Below, piece after piece: positions 5,149 to 10,973 of a stretch of 34,228 bases of DNA. Source of the stretch: a virus; the IMG/VR virus record IMGVR_UViG_3300023174_000411, positions 1 to 34,228 of that record; one strand, given 5' to 3'. Below the pieces are notes generated by a model. The model was given only the letters and a program-made list of their open reading frames with translations. It made no database searches and was not told where the DNA came from. Within the stretch, counting starts at the first letter, position 1; the number at the start of each line of letters is the position of its first letter. The position numbers were made by a program, and so were the translations under genes.

Positions 5149-5576
5149 AATCGATGGCGCCTCGTTGTGTGAACTCTGAAGAGCTTCACCTGCTTTCGTC
5201 CCTGGCATCTGCCTCGCACCCATTATACCGGAAGGTATGGGGCGTGTCCTTGACAGTAGTAACTACTATGGATATCACCTGTGGGGGAGGGCATTCCATT
5301 TCGTATCATACACTACTGTTTCGTCTCCTGAAGACTCGTCAGAAGGACTGTTATAGGTGCCAAGCCATTCCTTACCAGGGAACCACTTGACCGGGAGGTT
5401 ACTCCGACCACGTCTAATAACGCTTAGACGAGAACGCTTAGAGTATTCGATCTCTAAGAATCGCTAGTCATATGGTGGATCTAGGCACCTGAGAGTTTTG
5501 GACACTATCTGGCCAATAGTGCTGTGATATAACACAAACTCACACCTCTCCTAAACCCAAGGAGACACGGGGGTTT
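5120..5576 (-). ncRNA. Large structured non-coding RNA carrying a hammerhead ribozyme
   Basis: This 457-base stretch has no credible gene and is richer in G+C than its surroundings. It begins at the base after the encoded CCA of tRNA-Pro. Perfect helices (plus coordinates): 5571-5576/5553-5558, 5536-5541/5493-5498, 5516-5521/5503-5508, 5452-5457/5438-5443, 5424-5429/5412-5417, 5234-5238/5225-5229 and 5165-5171/5144-5150. A 7-bp long-range helix 5484-5490/5355-5361 closes a multi-hairpin domain. The hammerhead follows at 5246-5348. I see no RNase P, tmRNA or group I signature. Large phage RNAs near tRNAs such as GOLLD or ROOL are candidates to test, but no assignment is made. Confidence 0.75.
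5246..5348 (-). ncRNA. Type I hammerhead self-cleaving ribozyme
   Basis: Read on the minus strand: stem I GTCCTT (5348-5343), core CTGACGA (5342-5336), stem II GTCT/AGAC (5335-5332 with 5326-5323), and core GAA (5322-5320). Stem III is ACAGTAGT (5319-5312) paired with ACTACTGT (5260-5253), then C (5252) and stem I AAGGAC (5251-5246). Both 6-bp stem I and 8-bp stem III are perfect. CUGAnGA, GAA, A15.1-U16.1 and the GUC triplet are all present. Cleavage is expected between 5252 and 5251. The strand enters and leaves through stem I, so it is type I. Stem III carries a 51-base apical insert with its own 5-bp helix (5295-5299/5268-5272). Confidence 0.92.
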
Positions 5577-5653
5577 TGGTCTCGGTGGCAGGGTTCGAAC
5601 CTGCGACCTCCTGCTCCCAAAGCAGGCATTCTACCAGACTGAACTACACCGAG
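5577..5653 (-). tRNA. tRNA-Pro (anticodon TGG)
   Basis: Acceptor CTCGGTG/CACCGAG is perfect. Anticodon stem CCTGC/GCAGG encloses TTTGGGA, and T-arm GCAGG-TTCGAAC-CCTGC is perfect. Discriminator A and CCA are encoded (5579-5577). The structured RNA starts at the next base, so tRNA 3' processing would define its 5' end. Confidence 0.96.
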
Positions 5654-5667
5654 AAAACTATTAAACG

Positions 5668-5743
5668 TGGTACGAGTGGCGAGACTCGAACTCGCCACCA
5701 GCGGATTAAAAGTCCGTTGCGCTACCAACTGCGCCACACTCGC
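5668..5743 (-). tRNA. tRNA-Lys (anticodon TTT)
   Basis: Acceptor GCGAGTG pairs with CACTCGT (first pair G-U). D-stem GCGC/GCGC, anticodon loop CTTTTAA inside CGGA/TCCG, and T-arm GCGAG-TTCGAGT-CTCGC are present. CCA is encoded. Its 5' half resembles the fragment at 5115-5148. Confidence 0.96.
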
Positions 5744-5748
5744 ATATT

Positions 5749-5824
5749 TGGCTCCCCGACCTGGGCTCGAACCAGGGACACACGGATTAACAGTCCGTTG
5801 CTCTACCGACTGAGCTATCAGGGA
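5749..5824 (-). tRNA. tRNA-Asn (anticodon GTT)
   Basis: Acceptor TCCCTGA/TCGGGGA, D-arm GCTC/GAGC, anticodon loop CTGTTAA within CGGA/TCCG, T-loop TTCGAGC. Discriminator G and CCA are encoded. Only 4 bases separate it from the next tRNA. Confidence 0.95.
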
Positions 5825-5828
5825 ATAA

Positions 5829-5902
5829 TGGTTGCGGGTAATGGAATCGAACCACTCTGTATAGCTTATGAGACTATCGGCCAGCCACTGGCCCAACCCG
5901 CG
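5829..5902 (-). tRNA. Initiator-like tRNA-Met (anticodon CAT)
   Basis: The acceptor CGCGGGT against ACCCGCA leaves a C1-A72 mismatch, the hallmark of bacterial initiator tRNA, and CCA is encoded. The anticodon loop CTCATAA sits in an A+U-rich stem ATAGT/GCTAT. It lacks the three consecutive G-C pairs of the initiator anticodon stem. It is thus initiator-like only at the acceptor end. A second CAT tRNA lies at 7243-7317, so one of the two could also read isoleucine AUA after lysidine modification. Confidence 0.88.
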
Positions 5903-5923
5903 ATTAATTTATTAAAGAACATT

Positions 5924-6014
5924 TGGCGGAAGAGGGGGGAGTTGAACCCCCAAGGCGCTATTAACACTCAACTGTTTTCAAGACAGGTACCGTCGCCAAT
6001 CGGTTTGCTCTTCC
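5924..6014 (-). tRNA. tRNA-Ser (anticodon TGA)
   Basis: Perfect acceptor GGAAGAG/CTCTTCC, anticodon stem CTGT/ACAG with loop CTTGAAA, and a long variable arm between anticodon and T arms as expected for serine. T-arm GGGGG-TTCAACT-CCCCC, then G and CCA. Total 91 bases. Confidence 0.95.
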
Positions 6015-6029
6015 ACACTTCCTAAATTA

Positions 6030-6260
6030 TTACTTAAAATACTTTTGCAATTCTAGATTAATTTGAGTCATAGCAATTTGCCAACCTAGATGAGTATCCA
6101 TATTAAATTTAACTTCACCTGGTTCGTTTTTTTGCATTTCTTCAAAAGTCTTTACAAGATCATTGAGCATAAGTCTACCAAAAATTTCTGCAAATTGTTC
6201 GGGATTACGAACTGTTACCTTTTCTGCAGATACTTTTAATTGATATAAACGCTTATTCAT
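6030..6260 (-). CDS. 76-residue hypothetical protein within the tRNA cluster
   Basis: Start chosen at ATG 6260-6258 (MNKRLYQLKVSAEKVTV). A longer frame would begin at TTG inside the tRNA-Ala gene and is implausible. The product is helical and amphipathic (FAEIFGRLMLNDLVKTFEEM, then WQIAMTQINLELQKYF). The ribosome binding site is weak. It sits between tRNA-Ala and tRNA-Ser on the same strand, probably on the same transcript. No family recognised. Confidence 0.7.
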   Translation of the reverse strand: MNKRLYQLKVSAEKVTVRNPEQFAEIFGRLMLNDLVKTFEEMQKNEPGEVKFNMDTHLGWQIAMTQINLELQKYFK

Positions 6261-6269
6261 TTTATTTAG

Positions 6270-6345
6270 TGGTGGAGGCAAGGAGGATCGAACTCCTGAC
6301 CTATGGCTTGCAAAGCCATCGCTCTCCCAGCTGAGCTATGCCCCC
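6270..6345 (-). tRNA. tRNA-Ala (anticodon TGC)
   Basis: Acceptor GGGGGCA/TGCCTCC (one G-U), D-arm GCTC/GAGC, anticodon stem ATGGC/GCCAT with loop TTTGCAA, and T-loop TTCGATC. Discriminator A and CCA are encoded. Confidence 0.95.
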
Positions 6346-6353
6346 AAAAATTT

Positions 6354-6512
6354 TTAGTGAATCTTTGTTGAAAGTTGTGCATCAGCCCAGAGGCGCACGG
6401 CCTCGACCTCGGCGATGTATTCTTGATAGGATAACTCGTTACCCATATACTGACGATCGATGCGATCGAACCACTTCTCAACAATCACTTCAATTTGATG
6501 TTCACTCATCAT
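6354..6512 (-). CDS. 51-52-residue small phage protein
   Basis: The frame opens with ATGATG at 6512-6507; the second ATG (6509) is better spaced from AGGA. It ends with TAA at 6356-6354, 8 bases before tRNA-Ala. The product starts MSEHQIEVIVEKWFDRIDR and continues with QEYIAEVEAVRLWADAQ, an acidic helical protein. It is the first gene after the promoter at 6545-6573, so it is probably early-expressed. No function recognised. Confidence 0.7.
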   Translation of the reverse strand: MMSEHQIEVIVEKWFDRIDRQYMGNELSYQEYIAEVEAVRLWADAQLSTKIH

Positions 6513-6544
6513 TAATTCCTTTGTTGTTTATTTACTGTAGAATA

Positions 6545-6573
6545 ATTATACAATCAATTATAATTAAAGTACA
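6545..6573 (-). promoter_or_regulatory. Early-type promoter P2 (TGTACT-17-TATAAT)
   Basis: TGTACT (6573-6568), 17 bases, TATAAT (6550-6545), predicted start A at 6538 followed by CAGT. It lies directly after the stop of the 73-residue gene and drives the 51-residue gene, probably together with tRNA-Ala and the tRNAs downstream of it. Confidence 0.85.
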
Positions 6574-6578
6574 CAACT

Positions 6579-6800
6579 TTATTGAATTTTTTCATGATCT
6601 TTAAGATACAAAATGCTAGATGATGATACATCAACAACTTCTGCGTCATTCATTAATACAATATTGCTATATCCTTCAGGTTCGCGTGAAAGATATTCAT
6701 TAGTTTTTTCATACACTTTTAGTAGAGGTACAACTTTACCAATATGATTATGATACCACATAACTGAATTAGAACAACTTTTGATCAATAGTGCTTTCAT
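6579..6800 (-). CDS. 73-residue conserved-type small phage protein
   Basis: The product starts MKALLIKSCSNSVMWYHNHIG and contains SREPEGYSNIVLMNDAEVV. This pattern (REPEGY followed by a hydrophobic strand and acidic residues) is familiar from unassigned small phage proteins of similar length and looks like a compact beta fold. It lies between tRNA-Thr and the promoter at 6545. No ribosome binding site stands out. Function unknown. Confidence 0.7.
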   Translation of the reverse strand: MKALLIKSCSNSVMWYHNHIGKVVPLLKVYEKTNEYLSREPEGYSNIVLMNDAEVVDVSSSSILYLKDHEKIQ

Positions 6801-6821
6801 AATATATTGCTTTATATAAAA

Positions 6822-6897
6822 TGGTGCTGCCTGTCGGATTCGAACTGACGACCTACTGATTACAAATCAGTTGCTCTACCAACTGAGCTAAGGCAGC
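6822..6897 (-). tRNA. tRNA-Thr (anticodon TGT)
   Basis: Perfect acceptor GCTGCCT/AGGCAGC, D-arm GCTC/GAGC, anticodon stem CTGA/TCAG with loop TTTGTAA, T-loop TTCGAAT. A and CCA are encoded. Confidence 0.96.
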
Positions 6898-6913
6898 ATT
6901 AAACTAAAAAACT

Positions 6914-6921
6914 TATTTATA
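6914..6921 (-). promoter_or_regulatory. Possible leftward late promoter box inside the tRNA cluster
   Basis: TATAAATA on the minus strand lies between tRNA-Leu and tRNA-Thr, 17 bases upstream of the latter. It matches the T4 late consensus exactly and could keep part of the tRNA cluster transcribed late. A chance match cannot be excluded. Confidence 0.4.
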
Positions 6922-6930
6922 CATAAACTT

Positions 6931-7018
6931 TGGTGCCCGGGGCCGGAATCGAACCGGCATGCCTGATTAGGGCGACAGATTTTAAGTCTGTTGTGTCTAC
7001 CTATTCCACCACGCGGGC
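6931..7018 (-). tRNA. tRNA-Leu (anticodon TAA)
   Basis: Acceptor GCCCGCG against CCCGGGC has one C-C mismatch (position 6-67). The anticodon stem CAGA/TCTG encloses CTTAAAA, a long variable arm is present, and T-arm GCCGG-TTCGATT-CCGGC is perfect. CCA is encoded. TAA reads UUA/UUG, common in A+T-rich genes. Confidence 0.93.
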
Positions 7019-7023
7019 TTAAC

Positions 7024-7233
7024 TTAATCTTTTACTACAAAATTCTTATCGTTGGTTAAACTAATCCATCTAGAAAACTTCGAGTTAGGTGAAGGGTCAC
7101 TTGCAGGGGCAATTAACACACCGGGTCCATTCAAAGAACATACAAAGTCTCTTTGTTCTAAAATTACAACATCGGTGGTAAGACCCTCGTGGATTCTGTT
7201 CTTACCTTTTTGTGAAATTGGTATAAGTTTCAT
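7024..7233 (-). CDS. 69-residue hypothetical protein
   Basis: Start chosen at ATG 7233-7231 (MKLIPISQKGKNRIHE), because a longer frame would begin inside tRNA-Met. The product looks like a small beta-rich protein (TTDVVILEQRDFVCSLNG, then SRWISLTNDKNFVV). It lies between tRNA-Met and tRNA-Leu, 5 bases before the latter. No family recognised; no clear ribosome binding site. Confidence 0.65.
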   Translation of the reverse strand: MKLIPISQKGKNRIHEGLTTDVVILEQRDFVCSLNGPGVLIAPASDPSPNSKFSRWISLTNDKNFVVKD

Positions 7234-7242
7234 ATGTATTTT

Positions 7243-7317
7243 TGGTGGACCCAGCTGGGATCGAACCAGCAACCAAGGAATTATGAGTTCCACGCTCTAC
7301 CATTAAGCTATAGGTCC
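7243..7317 (-). tRNA. tRNA-Met or tRNA-Ile2 (anticodon CAT)
   Basis: Acceptor GGACCTA/TGGGTCC is fully paired (one G-U), anticodon stem GGAA/TTCC encloses CTCATAA, and T-arm GCTGG-TTCGATC-CCAGC is present. A and CCA are encoded. The first base pair is G-C, so it is not an initiator. Elongator Met versus lysidine-modified Ile cannot be decided by eye. Confidence 0.93.
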
Positions 7318-7324
7318 GAAAATC

Positions 7325-7690
7325 TTAAACAGCTAAAGTCTTCTTCACAGTTCCATATGGAACGTTTAGCATGTAATCCAAATACTCATTATCACCGTTA
7401 GTGTTATGAGCTTCATGCAACCAATGAATGGCCATTTCCTTAGACTTAGCACCAAGGTGCATCATTGAAGCTAAAGTATTTTCAAACCTAACTACAGCTT
7501 CATCTTGAATTTCACGCTCGAGTTCAAGATTACGTTCAAAGGTATCACACATGCTATCCCATACTGATTGTTTCTGATCATCTGAAGCGGTGCTCCAATA
7601 AGTCCAAAAGTTTTCCTTTGGACGAAACCCGTATGCATCCTTATGTAGATCAGAAACGGTGTCTTCGCAGAATGTGTAGGTTGCTTGCAT
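7325..7690 (-). CDS. 121-residue conserved-type phage protein
   Basis: Start chosen at ATG 7690-7688 (MQATYTFCEDTVSDLHKDAYG). An upstream start at 7726 would lie at the -10 box of the promoter. The protein contains DAYGFRP, FWTYWSTASDDQKQSVWD and a long acidic helix, then IHWLHEAHNTNGDNEYLDY. This layout (CEDTVSDLHK...DDQK) recurs in phage proteins of unknown function. It is the first gene behind promoter 7725-7753, with AGAAAAGAA as leader, so early expression is likely. Confidence 0.75.
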   Translation of the reverse strand: MQATYTFCEDTVSDLHKDAYGFRPKENFWTYWSTASDDQKQSVWDSMCDTFERNLELEREIQDEAVVRFENTLASMMHLGAKSKEMAIHWLHEAHNTNGDNEYLDYMLNVPYGTVKKTLAV

Positions 7691-7724
7691 TTCTTTTCTA
7701 TCTCTCTTAATTGACTGTAGAATC

Positions 7725-7753
7725 ATTATATCAATATTGCTAATTAAAGTACA
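7725..7753 (-). promoter_or_regulatory. Early-type promoter P3 (TGTACT-17-TATAAT)
   Basis: TGTACT (7753-7748), 17 bases, TATAAT (7730-7725), predicted start A at 7718 in CT-ACAGTCAAT. It drives the 121-residue gene and, by read-through, tRNA-Met and tRNA-Leu. Confidence 0.85.
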
Positions 7754-7770
7754 CAGCTTTAATGATATTT

Positions 7771-7962
7771 TTAATCAACTTCGGTGCTTTGGTCTTTTAC
7801 GTCTAACCATTTGCCAATAGGACAAGATGAATTAGAAAACTTTACTTTACCTGGCATAAAACAAGAGCAGATTGAACACAAATTAAGTGTATTAAGATGT
7901 TCACATTCTTTACAAATTGAATATCGTTGATCTGCAATTTGTTCAGGGGCTAGTATAGACAT
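7771..7962 (-). CDS. Cysteine-rich zinc-binding small protein
   Basis: The 63-residue product has the cysteine pattern ICKECEHLN, LCSICSCFMPGK, SCPIGKW. That gives six cysteines that can bind one or two zinc ions. Short proteins with CxxC..CxxCxCFMxxK..CPxGKW are common in phages, with no assigned function; protein or nucleic-acid binding is likely. It is the last gene of the operon from the promoter at 8378. No clear ribosome binding site. Confidence 0.75.
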   Translation of the reverse strand: MSILAPEQIADQRYSICKECEHLNTLNLCSICSCFMPGKVKFSNSSCPIGKWLDVKDQSTEVD

Positions 7963-7971
7963 TATTTGTAA

Positions 7972-8127
7972 TTAATTATTACTTTGTACTGAAGATAGTA
8001 ACGCAAAAAGAGCCTTGTGCTGATCTCTTTCAGTTTTCAAATATTCTACTTCTTTCTTTAGTTTTTCATTTTCAGAAAGAAGTCGTTCGTATTGTAATCG
8101 ATATTCTAATGGAGATAGTTCAGTCAT
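7972..8127 (-). CDS. 51-residue coiled-coil protein
   Basis: ATG at 8127-8125 follows the stop of the previous gene by 2 bases; TAA at 7974-7972. The product MTELSPLEYRLQYERLL continues with a heptad-like charged helix ENEKLKKEVEYLKTERDQH, which indicates a short coiled coil. It lies in the same leftward operon as the flanking small genes. Function unknown. Confidence 0.65.
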   Translation of the reverse strand: MTELSPLEYRLQYERLLSENEKLKKEVEYLKTERDQHKALFALLSSVQSNN

Positions 8128-8129
8128 TG

Positions 8130-8345
8130 TTAAACCATTTCAGCAGCTGCTTGGCGAAGTGTACGTCGAGTAGTCTCTTCTTCGATTGAAGCCATCAACT
8201 TAGTCATTTGCTCTTCAGTCAAATTAAAGTCCATAAAACCTAGAATCTTTCCAAGCACTAGTGCTCGACCAAGATCCTTGTCATGAAAAACTTTAACATA
8301 ATTATCTACTGCTTCTGTAAACTGATCAAATACTGGATTCATCAT
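8130..8345 (-). CDS. 71-residue hypothetical protein
   Basis: The frame begins ATGATG at 8345-8340 after AAGGAAATATATC. The product has two helices, FDQFTEAVDNYVKVFHDKD and LTEEQMTKLMASIEEETTRR. It is the first gene behind promoter 8378-8406. No recognised domain. Confidence 0.7.
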   Translation of the reverse strand: MMNPVFDQFTEAVDNYVKVFHDKDLGRALVLGKILGFMDFNLTEEQMTKLMASIEEETTRRTLRQAAAEMV

Positions 8346-8377
8346 GATATATTTCCTTGTTTATTGACTATAGGATA

Positions 8378-8406
8378 ATTATATCAATAATGCTAATTAA
8401 TGTACA
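8378..8406 (-). promoter_or_regulatory. Early-type promoter P4 (TGTACA-17-TATAAT)
   Basis: TGTACA (8406-8401), 17 bases, TATAAT (8383-8378), start A at 8371 in CCT-ATAGTCAAT. It precedes the 71-residue, coiled-coil and Cys-rich genes. Confidence 0.85.
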
Positions 8407-8420
8407 TAGGTTTGTTCATA

Positions 8421-8930
8421 TTAGCTCCCACAGAATCCATCTTGATAATAACTAACCAATCGAACTGCTTCATCAGCGATCTCAAGTTGACGATTAAAAG
8501 CTTCTTGTTCCCAAGGAAGATTACGGTATTCCTTATAATTCTTAGGATTAAAGCTTTTAAAAACTTGATTATTCCAAACTGGTTGGTTACCGTCTTTGCT
8601 CAATCGGCCTTGATGATGTTGTTCAGCATGAACTAGTTCATGACTAAGGACTTCAAGTGTTTCTTCCCATTTACAAGAAAGTTCAACAACCTTTGATTCA
8701 GGCAAGTATCTTCCTGCAGTAGTTTTTTTACGAATAGGGCAAATGCGAACTGCTACATCTTCTGCAACGTCAAGTTGTTCCTTGATAGCATCGATATGTT
8801 TAAGAACAATTTCAACCATTGCTTCACTGTTTTCGGCATACTTCTTGCCGTACATGGCACCCATTGAAACCCACATGTTCTTTGCAACTTGAACATCAGT
8901 TTTGCGGATTGCTAAACGACCTGCTTTCAT
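8421..8930 (-). CDS. Cytoplasmic zincin-like metallopeptidase (HExxH)
   Basis: The 169-residue protein carries LSHELVHAEQHHQG around residue 95, a zinc-binding HExxH with additional histidines. Further on, WEQEAFNRQLEIADEA could supply the third ligand Glu. It has no signal peptide, unlike the exported zincin at 4655-5119. It resembles SprT-type or similar small metalloproteases of phages; substrate unknown. A single gene follows the promoter at 8959-8987, with AAGGAG 7 bases before the ATG, so strong early expression is predicted. Confidence 0.8.
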   Translation of the reverse strand: MKAGRLAIRKTDVQVAKNMWVSMGAMYGKKYAENSEAMVEIVLKHIDAIKEQLDVAEDVAVRICPIRKKTTAGRYLPESKVVELSCKWEETLEVLSHELVHAEQHHQGRLSKDGNQPVWNNQVFKSFNPKNYKEYRNLPWEQEAFNRQLEIADEAVRLVSYYQDGFCGS

Positions 8931-8958
8931 TGTATAACTCCTTAATCACTATAGAGTC

Positions 8959-8987
8959 ATTATACAATGAAAGTAAATTAATGTACA
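8959..8987 (-). promoter_or_regulatory. Early-type promoter P5 (TGTACA-17-TATAAT)
   Basis: TGTACA (8987-8982), 17 bases, TATAAT (8964-8959), start A at 8952 in TCT-ATAGTGATT. It drives the metallopeptidase gene after a short leader with AAGGAG. Confidence 0.85.
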
Positions 8988-9001
8988 TACGTTAAAGCAA
9001 A

Positions 9002-9388
9002 TTAATATCCTGCCATGCCACGTTGACGAGCATTAAAGATTTCTTGTTCACGCTGATTACGAAGATATTCAATTCTTCCACGGCAATAAGATTGAGCTAG
9101 TTGTGGGTCATATCGACCTTCATAATACAATTCATTGAAGCATGGGTTTGTAAACATTCCAGACTGATTGTGCCCTTGGTTATAGTTTAATCCATAACCC
9201 GGCGTTGATCCAGCGCGATAGCCAATTACTGCACCAAGTGCAGACATTGCCGCTTGTCCAGACCCAGAACCAAATTGACTACCAATTACACCGCCAATAA
9301 CGGAACCAAATAATGGCGATAGATCATCTGCTAGCACTGGTGTAGAAGTTAAAGCAAGAAAACATGTAGCAATAATAGACTTTTTCAT
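9002..9388 (-). CDS. Exported glycine-zipper protein
   Basis: Start chosen at ATG 9388-9386, giving a classic signal peptide (MKKSIIATCFLALTSTPVLA) and a 128-residue product. Residues 22-55 form a glycine-zipper segment (FGSVIGGVIGSQFGSGSG, then ALGAVIGYRAG) like the 2TM domain of outer-membrane 17-kDa-antigen-type proteins. The C-terminal part has two cysteines and ends in a charged helix (RGRIEYLRNQREQEIFNARQ). It may insert in the envelope of the infected cell and alter it, or be an acquired host lipoprotein-like gene. Whether the Cys near position 13 marks a lipobox is doubtful. Confidence 0.8.
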   Translation of the reverse strand: MKKSIIATCFLALTSTPVLADDLSPLFGSVIGGVIGSQFGSGSGQAAMSALGAVIGYRAGSTPGYGLNYNQGHNQSGMFTNPCFNELYYEGRYDPQLAQSYCRGRIEYLRNQREQEIFNARQRGMAGY

Positions 9389-9390
9389 TT

Positions 9391-9507
9391 TTATTCCCAA
9401 TCGAATATTACTCTAAAGAAACCTAGCTCTAGTAAAATAGCATCATCTTCAAAAAAGAACTCAACCCCAATAACAAACCCCTGAATTAATTCGAATCTAA
9501 TATTCAT
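9391..9507 (-). CDS. 38-residue hypothetical protein
   Basis: ATG at 9507-9505, TAA at 9393-9391, directly upstream of the glycine-zipper gene. The product MNIRFELIQGFVIGVEFFF plus EDDAILLELGFFRVIFDWE alternates hydrophobic and acidic residues like a small beta protein. AAAGAT lies upstream as a weak ribosome binding site. Tight packing supports translation; function unknown. Confidence 0.5.
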   Translation of the reverse strand: MNIRFELIQGFVIGVEFFFEDDAILLELGFFRVIFDWE

Positions 9508-9547
9508 AATTTTATCTTTAAATTTAAAATTTTGTTTATAATCGAAT

Positions 9548-10066
9548 TTAGCTTATGAGGCTTTGGCCAATTACTTTTCGTGGACGACCCCGCTTCGGAG
9601 CAGTTGACACTGTTTTTTTTACTTCCTCCAAAGCGGTATCTACTTTTTTTGGTAATTCCTGCGGAGGAATAGTAATAAATCCATGCTCATAAACAAACTT
9701 GTGCGTAATATTATTGTATAACTTATCAATACATTGATCTTTTACTGCAAGCAAAAGCTTTGCTTCTGATGGATGAATGCTTTCCAATAATTGGATAAAC
9801 AAATCTTCACGTCGTACTGCAGTTAAATCAGCTCGACAAAATACATACAATCGACGAAGTTCTTGTTTAAGAATTGCTGGAGACATTCCAATTGGGCCTG
9901 CATCTGGCTTATAAGGAGGATCTCCTTCAGGTAAAATAAACTTTTCTGCTGGGTCAAATGCATGCTTAAATAGTAGCTTTAAAGCTCCATCATCCTTATA
10001 CTTGCTAATGCTTAAAGGATTATTATTAATCTCTTCAAGAATTTCTGGAAGATACTTATTTGCCAT
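9548..10066 (-). CDS. DUF6433-like protein with C-terminal AT-hook
   Basis: The 172-residue protein starts MANKYLPEILEEINNNP and contains LKLLFKHAFDPAEKFILPEG, DPPYKPD, LRRLYVFCRADLTAVRREDLFIQLLES and LLLAVKD. This arrangement fits a family conserved in T4-type phages (I believe DUF6433) of unknown role. The C-terminus has KRGRPRK, an AT-hook-like minor-groove-binding motif. That suggests contact with A+T-rich DNA. It lies one base downstream of rnh in the replication gene cluster. Confidence 0.75.
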   Translation of the reverse strand: MANKYLPEILEEINNNPLSISKYKDDGALKLLFKHAFDPAEKFILPEGDPPYKPDAGPIGMSPAILKQELRRLYVFCRADLTAVRREDLFIQLLESIHPSEAKLLLAVKDQCIDKLYNNITHKFVYEHGFITIPPQELPKKVDTALEEVKKTVSTAPKRGRPRKVIGQSLIS

Positions 10067-10067
10067 A

Positions 10068-10973
10068 TTAAAAATCCTCTAATTCATTTAGCAACAATCG
10101 GCATTTGTTTTTAATGAGATAATTCATAATTGAATTCTTATCACCATTGATCTTTTTGTTTAGAAATTCATTTACAATAGAATTTTGAATTTCTTCTGGA
10201 ATGAAATCAAAATTTACAAGAGTTTGATTACGATGCCAGTTTCTACGTTCAACATCATTTTGACAAGCATTAAAACCTTTTTCCAAAAACAAACTTAGTT
10301 TCTTTGTAGTTACGGAGGGGGCTTTGCCATATTGATCCTTATTTACAAAAAAATCATCTTCACAATAAATCGATGGAATACCATCTCCTGAATCACCACG
10401 AACAGTGTGTTCAATTACATATTCGACTGGATTGTCTTGCTTAATAAACTTCTTTTGCATTGGCGACCATTGCCGAACATTGTTATATTTTTGCAATTGG
10501 CCAAAATCATGGTCAGATGAAACAATAAGAATAGGTTTAGGATTTTCAATGATCCCTAATTGATCTAGATCATTAGTCTGTGACCATTTGGTGATCACTG
10601 CAATGATATCATCAGCCTCGCACTTATCAATATTAATAACTTTATATGGGAAGTATTTTTCTAAATCATCCTTAAGCAAAGATAGATTATCAAAAACCAT
10701 TCCCCAATCTAAACCAGATTTTTCTCGTGCCTTAGCTCGGTTTGCTTTATAATGAGAATAAAAATCACGACGCCAATAATTTGGGCCGTCACACGCAATT
10801 ACAATTTCTCCATATTCTTGACCGAACTTTTTACGATAAGACTTAATAGTAGATAGTACAGTATGCCGAATAATGTTTTCAGCATTCTTTGCATCACTAT
10901 TATTTGTCTTTAGTTCATTTTGGAACATAAAGATATTTGATATTGCTACTTGCGAGTAGTCGATAATAATCAT
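10068..10973 (-). CDS. rnh: RNase H / 5'-3' exonuclease of the FEN family
   Basis: The 301-residue protein fits T4 RNase H, which removes RNA primers from Okazaki fragments. Motifs in order: MIIIDYSQVA with the first acidic metal ligand, CDGPNYWRRDFYSHYKANR at the helical arch, CEADDIIAV, SSDHDFGQL, and GDSGDGIPSI, the helix-hairpin-helix/metal motif. The C-terminal part resembles the T4 helical subdomain. The gene overlaps the upstream 370-residue gene by ATGA. In T4, rnh also lies next to dsbA, which is found here at 12160. Confidence 0.92.
   Translation of the reverse strand: MIIIDYSQVAISNIFMFQNELKTNNSDAKNAENIIRHTVLSTIKSYRKKFGQEYGEIVIACDGPNYWRRDFYSHYKANRAKAREKSGLDWGMVFDNLSLLKDDLEKYFPYKVINIDKCEADDIIAVITKWSQTNDLDQLGIIENPKPILIVSSDHDFGQLQKYNNVRQWSPMQKKFIKQDNPVEYVIEHTVRGDSGDGIPSIYCEDDFFVNKDQYGKAPSVTTKKLSLFLEKGFNACQNDVERRNWHRNQTLVNFDFIPEEIQNSIVNEFLNKKINGDKNSIMNYLIKNKCRLLLNELEDF

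Noticed and set aside
5246-5348. Hammerhead on the plus strand
   Set aside because: The plus strand has CTGAAGA near 5328-5334 but no GAA core and no correct stem I/III arrangement.
5154-5390. Rightward 78-codon open frame inside the structured RNA
   Set aside because: It has no ribosome binding site and an unusual amino-acid mix. It lies on the antisense strand of the helices and ribozyme; the open frame is a by-product of the G+C-rich RNA sequence.
5120-5576. tmRNA, RNase P RNA or group I intron as explanation of the structured RNA
   Set aside because: I could not find a tag reading frame with tRNA-Ala-like ends, the conserved RNase P blocks, or a group I core. There is also no split gene around it.
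5540-6025. Long open frames on both strands across the tRNA genes
   Set aside because: They consist of repeated tRNA-derived peptides (such as LAQLVEQ-like or GFEPATSCSQ-like strings), typical artefacts of translating tRNA arrays.
6261-6281. Longer start for the 76-residue gene (and likewise 7234-7293 for the 69-residue gene)
   Set aside because: Both extensions read into tRNA genes (tRNA-Ala and tRNA-Met); internal ATGs give normal starts.
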